A stretch of DNA of 64,000 nt from positions 434,001 through 498,000 of the forward strand of contig JAWWNJ010000111.1 in assembly GCA_037176885.1 (NCBI GenBank), given 5' to 3'. Source of the DNA: Favolaschia claudopus. Taxonomy: Eukaryota; Basidiomycota; Agaricomycetes; Agaricales; Mycenaceae. Position 1 is the first letter of the stretch; each line of letters starts with the position of its first letter. A model generated the notes under the pieces. That model made no database searches, had not been told where the DNA came from, and saw nothing but the letters and a program-made list of their open reading frames with translations. Made by a program: the position numbers and the translations under genes. Shown here one piece after another: positions 23,095 to 33,951 of the stretch.

Positions 23095-24528
23095 CTCCCG
23101 ACTCTCATTCGTCACGCCGAGACACTTGCGGACCGTTATGCATCGCAGGGTGCGATCAACGCGTCTCTCTCAGAGGAAGAGACGACGGATCCGGAGCGCG
23201 TGAACCAGATCCCAGTCGGACGAAGCTGGACGGCCCCCACAGACACATCAGCTCCCCCACCACCTTCGATTACCCATCCAACGGACACCAACGCAGACGA
23301 CGAGGAAATGCCTGGTCTTGTTGAAATCGATACCGAGCCAGCGACACCTCGAGCTCGCACTGTCCCCCTCAAAGAGTCAGACGACGACGCGCCGAAAGTA
23401 CACAAAGAGAAATCGGGATTCACGGGCGATCGCGTGCTTCGGAATAGTCAAATTTTTATGCAGGATTTTGGATGGTGGATTGAATTTGCTCATGCAGTGC
23501 CGGAGGGAGATATCGGTAGAGTTTGGGAGATCATGAAGGTTCGTGCGTTCCCTGATACCTGAAACAAACTCATTCTTACACAGATATGGATATTCAAATT
23601 TGCGGGGTCGTCCCACCACAACTACGTGAACTATCTTCTCGAAGTTTACTGCATGCTGCGCTACGAAGCCTCGAAGGATCTTCGCAACGCCATCTTGAAC
23701 AATTGGCTACTCAACATCAAAGGAGAATTGGGGCATTGGATTCCTGGCGATCTTCACCAAGAGCACTACATTAAATGGCTCAAGGAAATGATACGACGAC
23801 ATGGCGGAGAATTCGACGACCCTTTCTACCGTAAAACAATCTCCCCGAACGTTCACCATTTTATTCAGATCAAAGAGGAAGTCGAGGCCGCATTCGACTT
23901 GGAGCGTCGCAGTCAAAAGCACACTTCTCCACACCAGCGGGACGAACTCAAACTCCTCTTGAGGACATTCAAGGAGGAAGAGGTACATGTTTTCCGTTCT
24001 AAACGCAGTTTAGGTCATGCTGCTGTGAACCAATTTGCGCGCGGGTGCAAGCGCTTGGAGAAGGACAAACTGAAGGCGTTTCTGGAGAAGTCGACGGTCC
24101 TGGGTGATTTTGTTGACGAAATCCGGCGACGTGGTGAAGACGACACGGACGATAACCTCGATTCCGACTCAGGTTTCCCAGAAATATCCGGGAGTCAGCG
24201 GCCGCCGAGCTCGGCGAGCTCTCAGAGCTCTGCTGGCAACACGGATAACGATCCAAACGAGCCGGAGGAGGACGATGACGACGAAGATTTGAGCAACGAG
24301 GACCTCACAAGTGACCGAAATCCAACGTCCATGATCGACGAGGTCACTGGACTCCTGGTAAGCAATGCCGAGGGTGACCAGAAGGAAGATGAAAGCGAGG
24401 AAGAGGAGGAAGACGATGAATCGGAGTCGGAAGATGAACCAGAGGAAGAGGAAGAGGTCGAGAATGACGGCTAGAATTGTACGTTCGTGATAATACAATC
24501 CGAGATCGAATGATTACAGCAATTTGAA

Positions 24529-26173
24529 TTATCTCCGCACTCGTGTCTTATACCCTGGCCCATATTCCTGCGCAATCAACGCCGCCGATCTCTGAGGCTC
24601 CGGTTTTTTACGAGTCTTTGTAGTGTTGGTAAGGTCGTCAAGTGGTGTGTGTTTTGCTTTCTTGCTAGGGTTTCGGGAAACCTGATTGTGGGACTGTGAG
24701 CGCGTAGTTTTAGTGGATGAGGATGCGGAAATTGTCTCAGGCAATTCGGGGTCGGGGTCAACATCCATCTCGTCATTCTCGCTGGCATCGTCTTCACCGT
24801 CTTCATCCGCTTCTTCCTCGTCGTCCTCCGTCTCCTCGGCTTTTCGTTTCTCTCGACGCTTGGCGCGCGCGGCTGCGTTGCGAGCCTCTCTTGCCTCGTC
24901 ACGATCGACACCAATCTCCGTTTGGATTTCAAGGATAACTTGGTAGAGCGACATGCAATGAGAGTCGCGATGCCGCCAAGTATGAACTGTTGACTGTAGA
25001 TCTGATAGCGAAGAGATCGAAAGCATCTTGTCTAACAGAGTTGATTGAATGGAAGATGGAAGAAAGAGAGATCGTGGGTGTTCTAGAAAGCGTCCGCGCT
25101 TGTGCTCTAACTGTTGTAAGCGAGTACCAAATTTTTGGAGGTGCTTCTTTGCGAGTTTCCGCTCGTCGCGGGTCAAGCGTGATTTCGATGAGCTATTGGC
25201 GGGTTTGGAAGACGAATCTGGAGCAGCTAGGGGCGGAAAACGGGGCGTATCCGGCGGTGCCGGGAAATCCAGATTCTGTTCGCTCCGCTGGAGGCACAGA
25301 GAACATGGAAGAGCTCGATTAGCAGCAATGCAGTCGAGAGACGACGTTGAGAGAGGCGGGTTCTGATAATGTTTGTTGAGAAATGCGATGTAGCAGTGCG
25401 ATTCGGTGAGAAATTGAGCCATAGCAGAGTTCATCGAGTTGGCCGTCTTGGATTTGCGCCCACCCTTGCTTTTTTTCGTTGGTAGGAGCGGCAATGGATT
25501 CGATAGCGCTGGATATTGCGTTCAGAGACGGGGTTCGGAAAGAAGACGATGACGACTGACATTTGATACGTTTTTCTGCAAGGGTGAGTGTAGTCTTTGA
25601 AACCAAAATGATACCACGGCCCAGCGCGTCGGGAACCCTAGCGAGGCGACCTTTGTCCTGAACAAGGATATCGAGCGTCTTCGCAGGAGCAAGAGAAATG
25701 CTGTCCAAAAGACTTCGTGCGTTGATTCCGTTCGAAAACGCGATGGTCGCCAGGATAATTTGACATCGGGGATCTCCGTCGATGAGTTGAATAGTCTTTT
25801 CATTGTATGCGGGGGGGCAGAGGCTGTGATACATCCGTACACGGCGCAGTTTGTTGGCTGTTGACGGCTGTATACGCCAGAGGTAGACATAGCATCGAAA
25901 AAGCGTAGGTAACGATTGAAAGTGTATGATCGCCTTGCGGCCGCTGGCGAGGAACGGAAGAAGGTCAGGGAATTCGTAGCCGGCTAGTCCGTGAGTCAAG
26001 ATTTGAACTGAGATCTGAATATTAGGGCGTTCGTTGGTGCGGCGGATCATACGGTAACAGCCATGGAACAGGCCGAGACTGGCGCAAACAGCTTCGGTAT
26101 CCTTGCCAGGTGCGAGAGTGGCTGAGAGACCGACGACGGAGATAGAACTCGGAAGGCGTCCGCGGAGAAACAA
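24529..26173 (-). pseudogene. RecQ-like superfamily 2 helicase, 5'-truncated and frameshifted
   Basis: The upstream frame (26173-25319) has motif III GLSATLA, a motif IV-like block KAIIHFQSL, motif V IILATIAFSNGINARSLLDS and motif VI QDKGRLAR. The downstream frame (25494-24529) continues the family's C-terminal region: SMNSAMAQFLTESHCYIAFL, FPAPPDTPRFPPLAAP, FLEHPRSLFLPSSIQ, then a basic and acidic tail. The two frames join if one base is removed from a 7-T run at 25470-25476. Motifs I and II are missing because homology stops near 26173. The family is abundant in Agaricomycetes and related to RecQ helicases; its role is unknown. It is convergent with DUF6589, 54 bp apart. Confidence 0.8.
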
Positions 26174-26539
26174 GCCAACCGTTTTGTTCGGCCAACCAAC
26201 GGCTCAAAAAAGGGCGTTGATTAAGGACCGATGATAATCCCCATAAAGGCCTGATTTTTTCGGAGGCAAAAAAGTCAGGATTCACACAAGCCTGGACCCA
26301 AAATTTCGTCCAAAATCGTCAGGATTCGGGCTTTCGGCTGCTTTTCGCCGGATTTTCGGCTATTTTTGACACTTCCGGGGGTGTTTTCCGAAAAAAATTT
26401 GCCGCTGCCGCGGTTTTCGTCAGGAATCAGACCAGCCCTTTGCGTCGAGAGGGGGCCAAAAGTCTGGATTTCGTACAGGCCAAATCGCCAAAATCTCCAA
26501 TTTTCGTCTGGATTTGCATCAGGCCTTGACCCGTATTAA
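26174..26539. other. Non-coding junction upstream of the truncated helicase
   Basis: No gene. The helicase homology ends abruptly at the left edge, and the DNA holds repeated CAGGATT(C) and CCAAAAT strings. Probably remnant transposon DNA of unknown type. Confidence 0.4.
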
Positions 26540-28372
26540 TATGATGTATGTGGACAATGGTCCACATAGGAGGGGAAGCTTGCTTCAGTCTAGGCTCGTT
26601 TCGCCCTCTCTTGTATGGAGGACATGAAATCTGAAGATAGTCGTTCAGATCATAGCTTCAGTCCGTACATGCAATTTACTGAATTACATACTACATAGTA
26701 CAGTCTAAGAGCAAGTACACTCGCTGATCTATTCTAAGTACTCATGCAACTGCTGAAAAGGGTGATTGATCCCGTCGCCGGGAATCTATGCGTAGCAAAT
26801 ATTCGTATTCCCCACGGGCTCAAGAAATTGAAATTCAGTAAGAATATCCTGTATATTGAATCTATAAGTATTGAGTCTTAAACCCAAAGCCTCTCTCCAT
26901 TCTGAGCATCTGACACACTGTGGTTTCATTTGCAATCTTTGCAACAGGAAAGGTGATCGAAATGCTGTTCCGTTCGATGTTTTCTTCCTTCCCTCAAAGT
27001 CAGCAGAAGGTATGTGCAATATAACACGTCAGGATTCTCAGGATGGGGCTCTTTAGCAACTGGCCTTCTTCGACCTTGAGCATTGGGTTGAGCATTTCCC
27101 TGTCTTTGTACTATACTTATTTTGCACTGGCTGTACAGGATTCTGCTGCACCGGACAAGGGGTATTCAATCTTAAAATTTTCCATACAACGTCGGAAAAG
27201 TGATTTAAGACCCTTCTGACCCCTCCCTGGCTACGTAATGCTGATGTAAGCTTGTCTAATACAGTAATTTATTGACAGCTTTCTCACGATCCGAGGATAC
27301 TTTTGCTCGAAAGTACCTGGTTTGGGAATATTTTGCCGCAAAAAACCGTAGCAAAATGATCCCTTGGTTTCTTGCTTCTTTCTGGCAGAAGATTTCCTGC
27401 ATCTGGCTTGGGTCGGGGAACTCGGCGGACGGTTAGTATTATGTAATATATTACATTTTTTTGCTCTTTTTTTCTTGACCCTCCCAAACGTGGTTTTGAA
27501 GCATTCTGCAACTTTGTCTAAAAAGTGAAATAAGAGTTCCAGGACCCACCCTCCCTCCCAAGGCTGTGTCTCGGCTTTTGCCGGTGAACACCCCTTGGCA
27601 CCGGAGGTGGATCTGGACCTTGAGTTCTACGTGTTGGTGACAGAGGTGGACTTTGAATATCCTGGTCTTCATTCTGTCCTGCTAAAGTACCAGCATTTCC
27701 AGTGTTCTGCATCTCAGCAATTCGGCCAGCTGTGCGAGGTGTAAGTTGAAGTTGCTGGCCATTCCAGTTAACCTGAACAAAATTTGGTTGCTGTAAAGGA
27801 GATCTCCGGTGTACAGGGCTATCCAGAATGCGATTGACATGCTCTTGCTCCTGAGCTGCATTTCTAATGCACTCTGGAGTATTTGGAGGCTGCAGGAGGC
27901 ATAGACCTATTTAATTTTATTTTGCTTGAGAGAAAGCATTGGCTAGCTGATTTGGCTCATACATGCAGTAACATAAGATAATGTGGAGGATGAAGTTTAT
28001 CTTGAGTGCTAATGCTAACCAAGAAAAAAAATAAGCTGCAAGCAGCAAATGGCTAGAAGTGTAAGAATTACATGTCATGGAGGAGGGAAAGGAAAGAGAG
28101 AGCACATCCATTGAGCAACTACACATACTATATAGGCAGGGCATGTCCATACATCCAGGTTGAAGCGGCAAAGAGCAAGCAAAGACTCGAGAGGTTCAAT
28201 TTTGTTTCGGCGTGAATTCCGAGGTCACGTGACACTGGCAGTTGCATGACCGTCGGCCGTTTCCGAAGTCCGAGGCCACGGAGTCAGGACTCGACACTGG
28301 ACGGAGATTTGTAAGCATCTGCATTCCGGAGCCCTATACCGATGAATGGGGAAGCAAGCTTCCCCATCATCG
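26540..28372. mobile_element. Repeat family X, copy 1
   Basis: This unit begins with a hairpin (TATGTGGAC, 4-nt loop, GTCCACATA), then GGGGAAGCTTGCTTC, and ends with the inverted form GAAGCAAGCTTCCCC, itself a hairpin. The same unit is at 42873-48860. Minus-strand coding patches are shared by the copies: a cysteine-bearing patch (26786-27019, PQCVRCSEWREALGL and ILTEFQFLEPVGNTNI) and a proline-rich patch QSPPLSPTRRTQGP near 27650. I do not recognise the family. A 442-bp element is nested at 27156-27597. Confidence 0.75.
27156..27597. mobile_element. hAT-like MITE nested in X copy 1
   Basis: 442 bp with inverted termini CAAGGGGTATTCA / CAAGGGGTGTTCA and an 8-bp target duplication GCACCGGA (27148-27155, 27598-27605). 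X copy 2 near 43485 lacks it, so the empty site confirms the borders. The 8-bp duplication points to hAT or a related superfamily. No transposase frame. Confidence 0.85.
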
Positions 28373-29553
28373 GTCCTGTTGATTACTACACCAATTTGGA
28401 CTGATGACACCCGGACGTCGGCTGTGGGATATCCGTGGACATCCCGGTAGGCGCTTGATGGGATGGTCTTTGGAGCTCTTGCCAGCGACCCGTCTCTGAC
28501 ATTCCATAAATCACTTTTATGAGTACAGGACTACGTTGGGCACTGCCCAACTATGTTACCTAGCTAAATACTCGAGTGCTATTCCTCAGTTTCTCTGTTT
28601 TTGTCTTTTTGAGCGTTATGGTGGCCCGTGCGCGAGACGTGTGAAACGGAACTCGGCGCCACGTCACAGCACGTCCCGAACCTCTTTCTTTCCCTCTCCC
28701 TTCGCCTGCCAGTACTTTGAACTTTACGACGACAACAACACTCAGCCGCCTCAAAGACGTCCGCAGCAGCCAGCTGACCCATCACGCTCTCCACCCCGCA
28801 ATTGGGCGATTGGGGACTGATCAGCTGCTCTCAGTGACAGCCTTTTACGGCGGGGAGTAGGCAGTTTAATTTAATGGTGGCCAACTTGATGATTCTGTAA
28901 CGCGGGATCAATCTAAGCAATCCAAATCAACAGAAAACACCCACGTAAGGCAGCCATCCGTTTTGGAACAGAAACGGTGTCGCCTGGTACTGCGCTCCGA
29001 GTCCCAGATGGTGCGTGATGGAAGTATCGGAGGAGTGCACATGCGCGGGGTGGCTGTTCCCAATATGAGGAGTCGCCTGATACTGCGCAGCAGGATGGCG
29101 CGTGATGGAAGCATCGGAAGAGTATACATAGTGTTGTGGATTTAAGAGATTTGGCGGGCGAGCGAACCTTGCTAAATCCACGCTTGGGCGTGAACTGTGT
29201 GATGGGAACGGTTCCGGCGTGGACCGTGTGATCGCAACGCTTGGCGTGACAGCGCCGCGAACCAGCATCAACGACGTCATCGAACCAGCACCGCATCAAG
29301 TGTTGAGATCAACGCCGTCTCTGATGCGCTAACCGTGAAATCTGTGCAGTCTGGTGGTGTGCAATACTCACAGTCCACTGTCTGTCGAGCCGTCGGGACT
29401 GGGGGCCACGTCAGCGCGGCAAATATACACGCGCAAACACCGCCCACTCTTGTCCGCAACCGTCATCTCAGACATTCTCCGAGTCTTGCAAGCAACACAC
29501 TTCGGCATCGGTTCCCTCCGCCTCCACTTTCTCACATTAATATCCGAGTCGAT
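28373..29553. other. Intergenic region upstream of the 8-exon gene
   Basis: No gene supported. 28978-29130 holds a short repeat: GTCGCCTGGTACTGCGC and a second, diverged unit GTCGCCTGATACTGCGC, each followed by GATGG(T/C)GCGTGATGGAAG and ATCGGA(G/A)GAGT. Related units lie at 36343-36520. The 3' part is presumably promoter and 5' leader. Confidence 0.5.
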
Positions 29554-31824
29554 ATGTCTCTCCCGACTGTCAAAATCACTGCCGTGAACGTCCAAGGAGA
29601 ACTCGAGCAAGCGCAAAAGCTTCTCGGGCTGTACAAGAAGGCGAAACAAGCCCTTAAAAAAAGGCTTGGTGGCCCTGGTGAGTGAATTACTTACTCTCTC
29701 ACATTTGCGCACTGACATTCAATGTGTGTCTCAGTCTACAAGGCCGCTCTCGTGGCTCGTGTTGCAGCTTGTGAGGAAATGATTGGTGTGTAATGTTCTT
29801 CATTTTACGGGCTGCTGGCTGATTCCTGAAAGCCCATCCTTCTGGGTCTCCCAACGATCTTCCCGTTGGCCCCGTGAATCCGGAGGGTAAGTATCTTTGT
29901 TCGCATTGTCATTGGGAAGTGCTAAATTCGATGTCTCGGTCTCAAGATAATCTGCGGCAACCACCCGGTGGAAATGGGTCAAAGACTGGTAAGTCATTTC
30001 TCAGAACATTCTTTCCTTCCGCACTGGCACTGGGGAGGCGGGCTATGTCGAGCACCCATGTTGCTATTTTTGTGCACTTATAAACCGAGAACAAAATGCG
30101 ATCACATGCTACGGTGTGTGATGCACAGTTCTCAAGTGTTACTTTTTGATCCTTGACCAAGACTGTGTTCTATTCACAATTGGCAAGTGCGAATTAATAA
30201 CACCTGATGCTCAGTGTGTTTTACTTGCGGTTGACAACTGCATGTATTTAGCGCCTGTCTGAACTGTATTCTCTGCACAGTTCAGCCAGGTGTGATTTTC
30301 TTACACTTGGTATGAACTGTTTCGCGCATACAGTATGCAGATGCAGTTTTATAACATTTGCGTCGAACTGTATCAAAAGTGCGGTTTGGAAGTGCGTTTT
30401 CAGCGCATTAGGTGTTGATTGTGTTGGAGTCGCAGTTCCCTAGCGTCTTCAATACACAGTTCCCATTATTTCTGTTCTGTTTTGCGGCACACAACATTTT
30501 TGCTCACATTTATTTATATGTTACGTAGGTGGCAAACCCGTCAACCCTGGGCAGTGTCTTCCAGGAGAAGATGTTCTAGATCCAAGGCTTTTGGCACCCC
30601 AGGGACCGACTGGATCGAAGCGGGCGAATCCTCCCAACGGAGACGGGTCCAATGCTCCTCCACCCAAGAAACCACGCACAACAGATGGTCCCCGCCATCG
30701 TAAAATTGGTAGGCATTCAAATCTATCTTCATGAGTGTTTAATAACTTCAATTGTAGTTACGGAGGACCCTGTTGCGGCTGTCACCGATTCAATCAGTGC
30801 GAGGATGCTTTCAAAGTTTTTGGCGGCGTGGGTGGGCGATAGCACTGCAGTGGAGAAGGCGGAAAAAGGGAATCCATCTGGAAGAGTCTCGCATTCGAAG
30901 TTTGGTCCTCTCTGTGACGCTGCGACTGATCTTATTGACCATGTGGAGGACTTGATGGAAAAGCAGGGATGGTCTAAAGAGCAAATTCGGTGGAACGTGT
31001 CCAGTGACGGTAAAGGCATCACATTTTCCGATGTAGTCTCCCTCCACAGTTGGCTGGTGGATATTGGCCTGATGACGGTCGATATTCAGAAGAAGCCGCC
31101 GGTCAAGGGTGAGCGATCGAATTATCCTCAAATCCTCTTGTACAACTTAACACTTTATAGACACTAGTACTGATATACCACGTCGCAAGTTATTGAAGAT
31201 TATGGACGAAAGAAAGGAAATTGTGCTCACCTGGAAGGTGTGCCACGACGCTCGCCAGACCCCTTCGGCATACCCAGGCTCTGTCGAAGCTGGCCTTGAG
31301 GTCGCTCAAGAGGTTCTGAAAAATCGGGTATGTTTTTCTATTGGTTTCATCTCGCTTGCTTTGATCCTTTCGAGTAGGTGGGTCGATACAAGTGCATTAC
31401 TTGTGATGCATCTGGCCAGCGGGGAAAAGGAATGGATAATCGGCCCGCCCCGCCGGCAGATGATCATCCTTATCTCGCCGATTGCAAGTGCCCGTTGCGA
31501 GGCGCAGCTCTCGAGCTTTGGATGATCAAGGTGACAGCCGAGATGTCTGGGATACCGCAGCGAGGAGATGACGACATTCGGAACGCGCGTCTTGCTCTCA
31601 ACCCCGACATTCTGAAGGTCATCGCGGGAGCCATCAAGGAGGCCTCCGGTCATGAGGTTGACACCCTGCTTTCATCGGAGTATCAGCGCCTCCTCCACAC
31701 TGTCAATTGGGGTTTGGAAAATCTTCGCCAAATGGCGGAAAATGAGCACTCGAAGTATGAACCCTCTCTTGCTCATCTCATTGATAAATTCCAGAAGACA
31801 ATCAAGCACTGGGAAGACGAGTAG
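29554..31824 (+). CDS. Intact 8-exon gene of unknown function facing the Crypton recombinase
   Basis: Exons that join in frame are 29554-29677, 29735-29785, 29833-29886, 29947-29988, 30529-30708, 30758-31108, 31161-31327 and 31378-31824, giving 471 residues. All introns are GT-AG and most are about 45-60 bp; the fourth is about 540 bp. The N-terminus is a Lys-rich helix (ELEQAQKLLGLYKKAKQALK), then a Pro/Gly-rich linker with a basic run PPPKKPRTTDGPRHRK that could be a nuclear signal. A central domain follows (WVGDSTAVEKAEKGN, LIDHVEDLMEKQGWSKEQ). The C-terminal domain has CITCDASGQ and CKCPLRG, possibly metal-binding. I recognise no family. It is convergent with the recombinase at 33952-36117, 2.1 kb away. 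Confidence 0.7.
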
Positions 31825-33951
31825 GAGGAGCCCGATGTACTGTAATGCGATGAACACTGAACTGTGGCAGTGAACAATATATGCTCATTTGTGACGCTTA
31901 GCCTTTCTCATTTGGAATCCAGTATGTAGAGAGTAGAATGTGCGCAGTCAGTGAGCGAAATTAAAGAACAGTAGACTCTACTGTACCATATACACAGTTC
32001 ACAACTGTGATAGATTTACATGTAGGCTGAAGTGTAAATTAGTTGCACATGCTCTCTACTGTTAATTATAAGCAGCTCAACACCGTCCTGAAGATACAGT
32101 CCAGCTCTGATGTCTAGAAATAACAGTTAGGAAACGTCAAATCCTCCCCCTCACCGCTTTTGAGCACAACCAACTTCCTCTTTGGGAAATTTATAGATTT
32201 GGATCCGAGGTTCAAGATAGCGGTTTCGCTGGAAGGGATTGCCCACCTAATGAAATCTGGGGGTCTAAACCTCTTGTATGGAGCTTAATGAGTCTCTGAA
32301 GCATCACAGAAGTATTCTCCCTCTCGCTGCTTTCCGCACAACTCACTTCCTTTTCAGGGAAATTTGTTAGATTCAGTTTCGGAAAAGGATTTCAAAGTTG
32401 CGCTGGAATTTACAATGGTACCACTAACTATATAGGGCACAAACATGCAGTTTCTACCCCTTGCAATAAAATCCCACTGCCCTGGTGTGCGTGAGGATAT
32501 TGAGCACAAACGATACAGGCAAACGCGGTCACGTGACCGCGTATCCCACTGATCACTTCAACTTTACGCGCCCAATAGAACACAACTTCTGAGTGGAAGT
32601 AATTCACACAGAGCCTGGGGCGCTATCAGATTTGGATCATTGTTTTTACAGGCAACATAGGTACAGAATTTCAGCCCCCCATTTTTTCGGAATGAAACTG
32701 TTGACTGTTTCGGGATGTTTCCGGTCAATGCAATCCGGCAGTTCTACACTCACGAAATTTGTTCTAGCTCCCGCACCCATGGTCCCACATAGTAGATAGG
32801 ATGTGTATCTACTCAGAAAAATCTAGATCTGGCAAGATGTGGAGTATGTGCCCTTCCAGGAATTGTTTTCTGCGAGACTAGAGGTATCACCTAATATGGA
32901 AAATGTTTGAAGAACCTGTTTCTGGCCTTGAAATCTCAATTACCACACAAGATAAAGCTCTGTTGAGCACCTTGAGACACAGATTTATTTAGTCCAATGT
33001 TCCGTTCAGGTAGAATAGTGCCAGCACCAATGGAACTCGTCTCGAGGGCATGCAGGATCAGTTACTTTGCCACAAAACCCAGTGCTAAATTGCCATAGAT
33101 ATCTCAGCACTCGGGTTGTTAGTGTAAGTATATACCTTAGATAGTACTGTAGAATACCCACTACTTCAATACTCAGTAGAACGGATAGCAGAGTAGAATA
33201 CTAACTTGCGATTGAGTCTCGGCAACACAATTGTACAACACGGTCACATGACTTTGTGATTTTCTTCCGTTTCCTTCCTTTGTGGACAGTCTGAAAATTG
33301 TTAGAGATGCTATTGCAAAGATAGAGCCCTGGATGATACCTGACACTCTTTTCAGCCAAAAACAGCGAGTTTTGATGGAGAGTGTACCACTTTGAACTTT
33401 TTCTTTGATCATATTTGACTCGAGGAGGAGGACTCTCTAAACTTTGAGGTCTACTGAGCTCTTCCGAGATGGTAGTAAAAACTTGTGAAATGGCCGCTGG
33501 AATGAACTTGAAGTGTGTTAATAATACATCCCGGAGATGTTAAAAAACACCGCTTCAGATGTTCTCCTCAAAACCTTTACACTCAGGCAGAGCATAGAGA
33601 TATCGTCTCCTCTTTGTCCAAATCATGAGTTGTAACTTGCTAAATGAGGACAGATAACATTAAGATGCTTTCTTACCAGATTTTCCGTGCAGCGCATGGA
33701 GAACCGAATATTTTTGGACGCTTAAATCTAGCCTAAATCTGTGTTAAATTTCAACATAGTCGGCTCTGAGTCGCTACATAGTTCCTTGAAATTTAACCAC
33801 CTATTTCAGGTGCGTGAATTGCGCAGTTTGTAGGGTGTGTGTCTTTCTCTCATCCACAAACCGTGAATATTTAACACGTGAGCATTACCGTATATTTAAG
33901 ATAGTTGTGAGATGCATCAAAACCACACTTCGATCGTATTACAAGTTTAAT
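31825..33951. other. Non-coding interval with AACTGT/ACAGTT motifs and a diverged tandem repeat
   Basis: No gene seen. AACTGT or its complement recurs near 31860-32080, including CACAGTTCACAACTGTG, a perfect 17-bp inverted repeat about its central base. Two diverged units about 172 bp apart begin TCCTCCCCCTCACCGCTTTT (32143) and TTCTCCCTCTCGCTGCTTTC (32315), each followed by AACTTCCT-like and GGGAAATTT strings. Confidence 0.5.

Larger units (their letters stand above)
15181..23948 (+). repeat. Large inverted duplication, arm B
   Basis: Forward-oriented partner of arm A (190-7266), interrupted by the LTR element at 21405-23094. Its left edge is the fold-back junction with copy C. To the right the DUF6589 gene continues uninterrupted past the point where arm A diverges, which suggests B is the parental locus. 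Confidence 0.95.
19330..24474 (+). pseudogene. DUF6589-family gene split by an LTR element (arm B)
   Basis: Exons are 19330-20193, 20242-21278, 21330 onward (interrupted at 21404, resuming at 23100 after the target duplication) to 23538, and 23584-24474. All introns are 45-51 bp with GT-AG ends and join in frame. The N-terminus is proline-rich. The middle carries WNDLLANFNMNRIHELFG, IRGDGASFANLHNLS, HYGPATSRDPSSLSR and SCDYYPT, diagnostic to my eye of DUF6589. Then comes DFGWWIEFAHAVPEGDIGRV, and a C-terminal tail of about 100 residues very rich in Glu/Asp/Ser. Function is unknown; members are multicopy in Agaricomycetes and often near transposons. Without the insertion the reading frame would be continuous, so disruption is recent. 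Confidence 0.85.

Noticed and set aside
26540..28372. Helitron interpretation of repeat family X because of terminal hairpins
   Set aside because: No 5' TC / 3' CTRR ends at an A-T target, and no Rep or Helitron helicase motif; the helicase at 24529-26173 is RecQ-like and lies outside the repeat.
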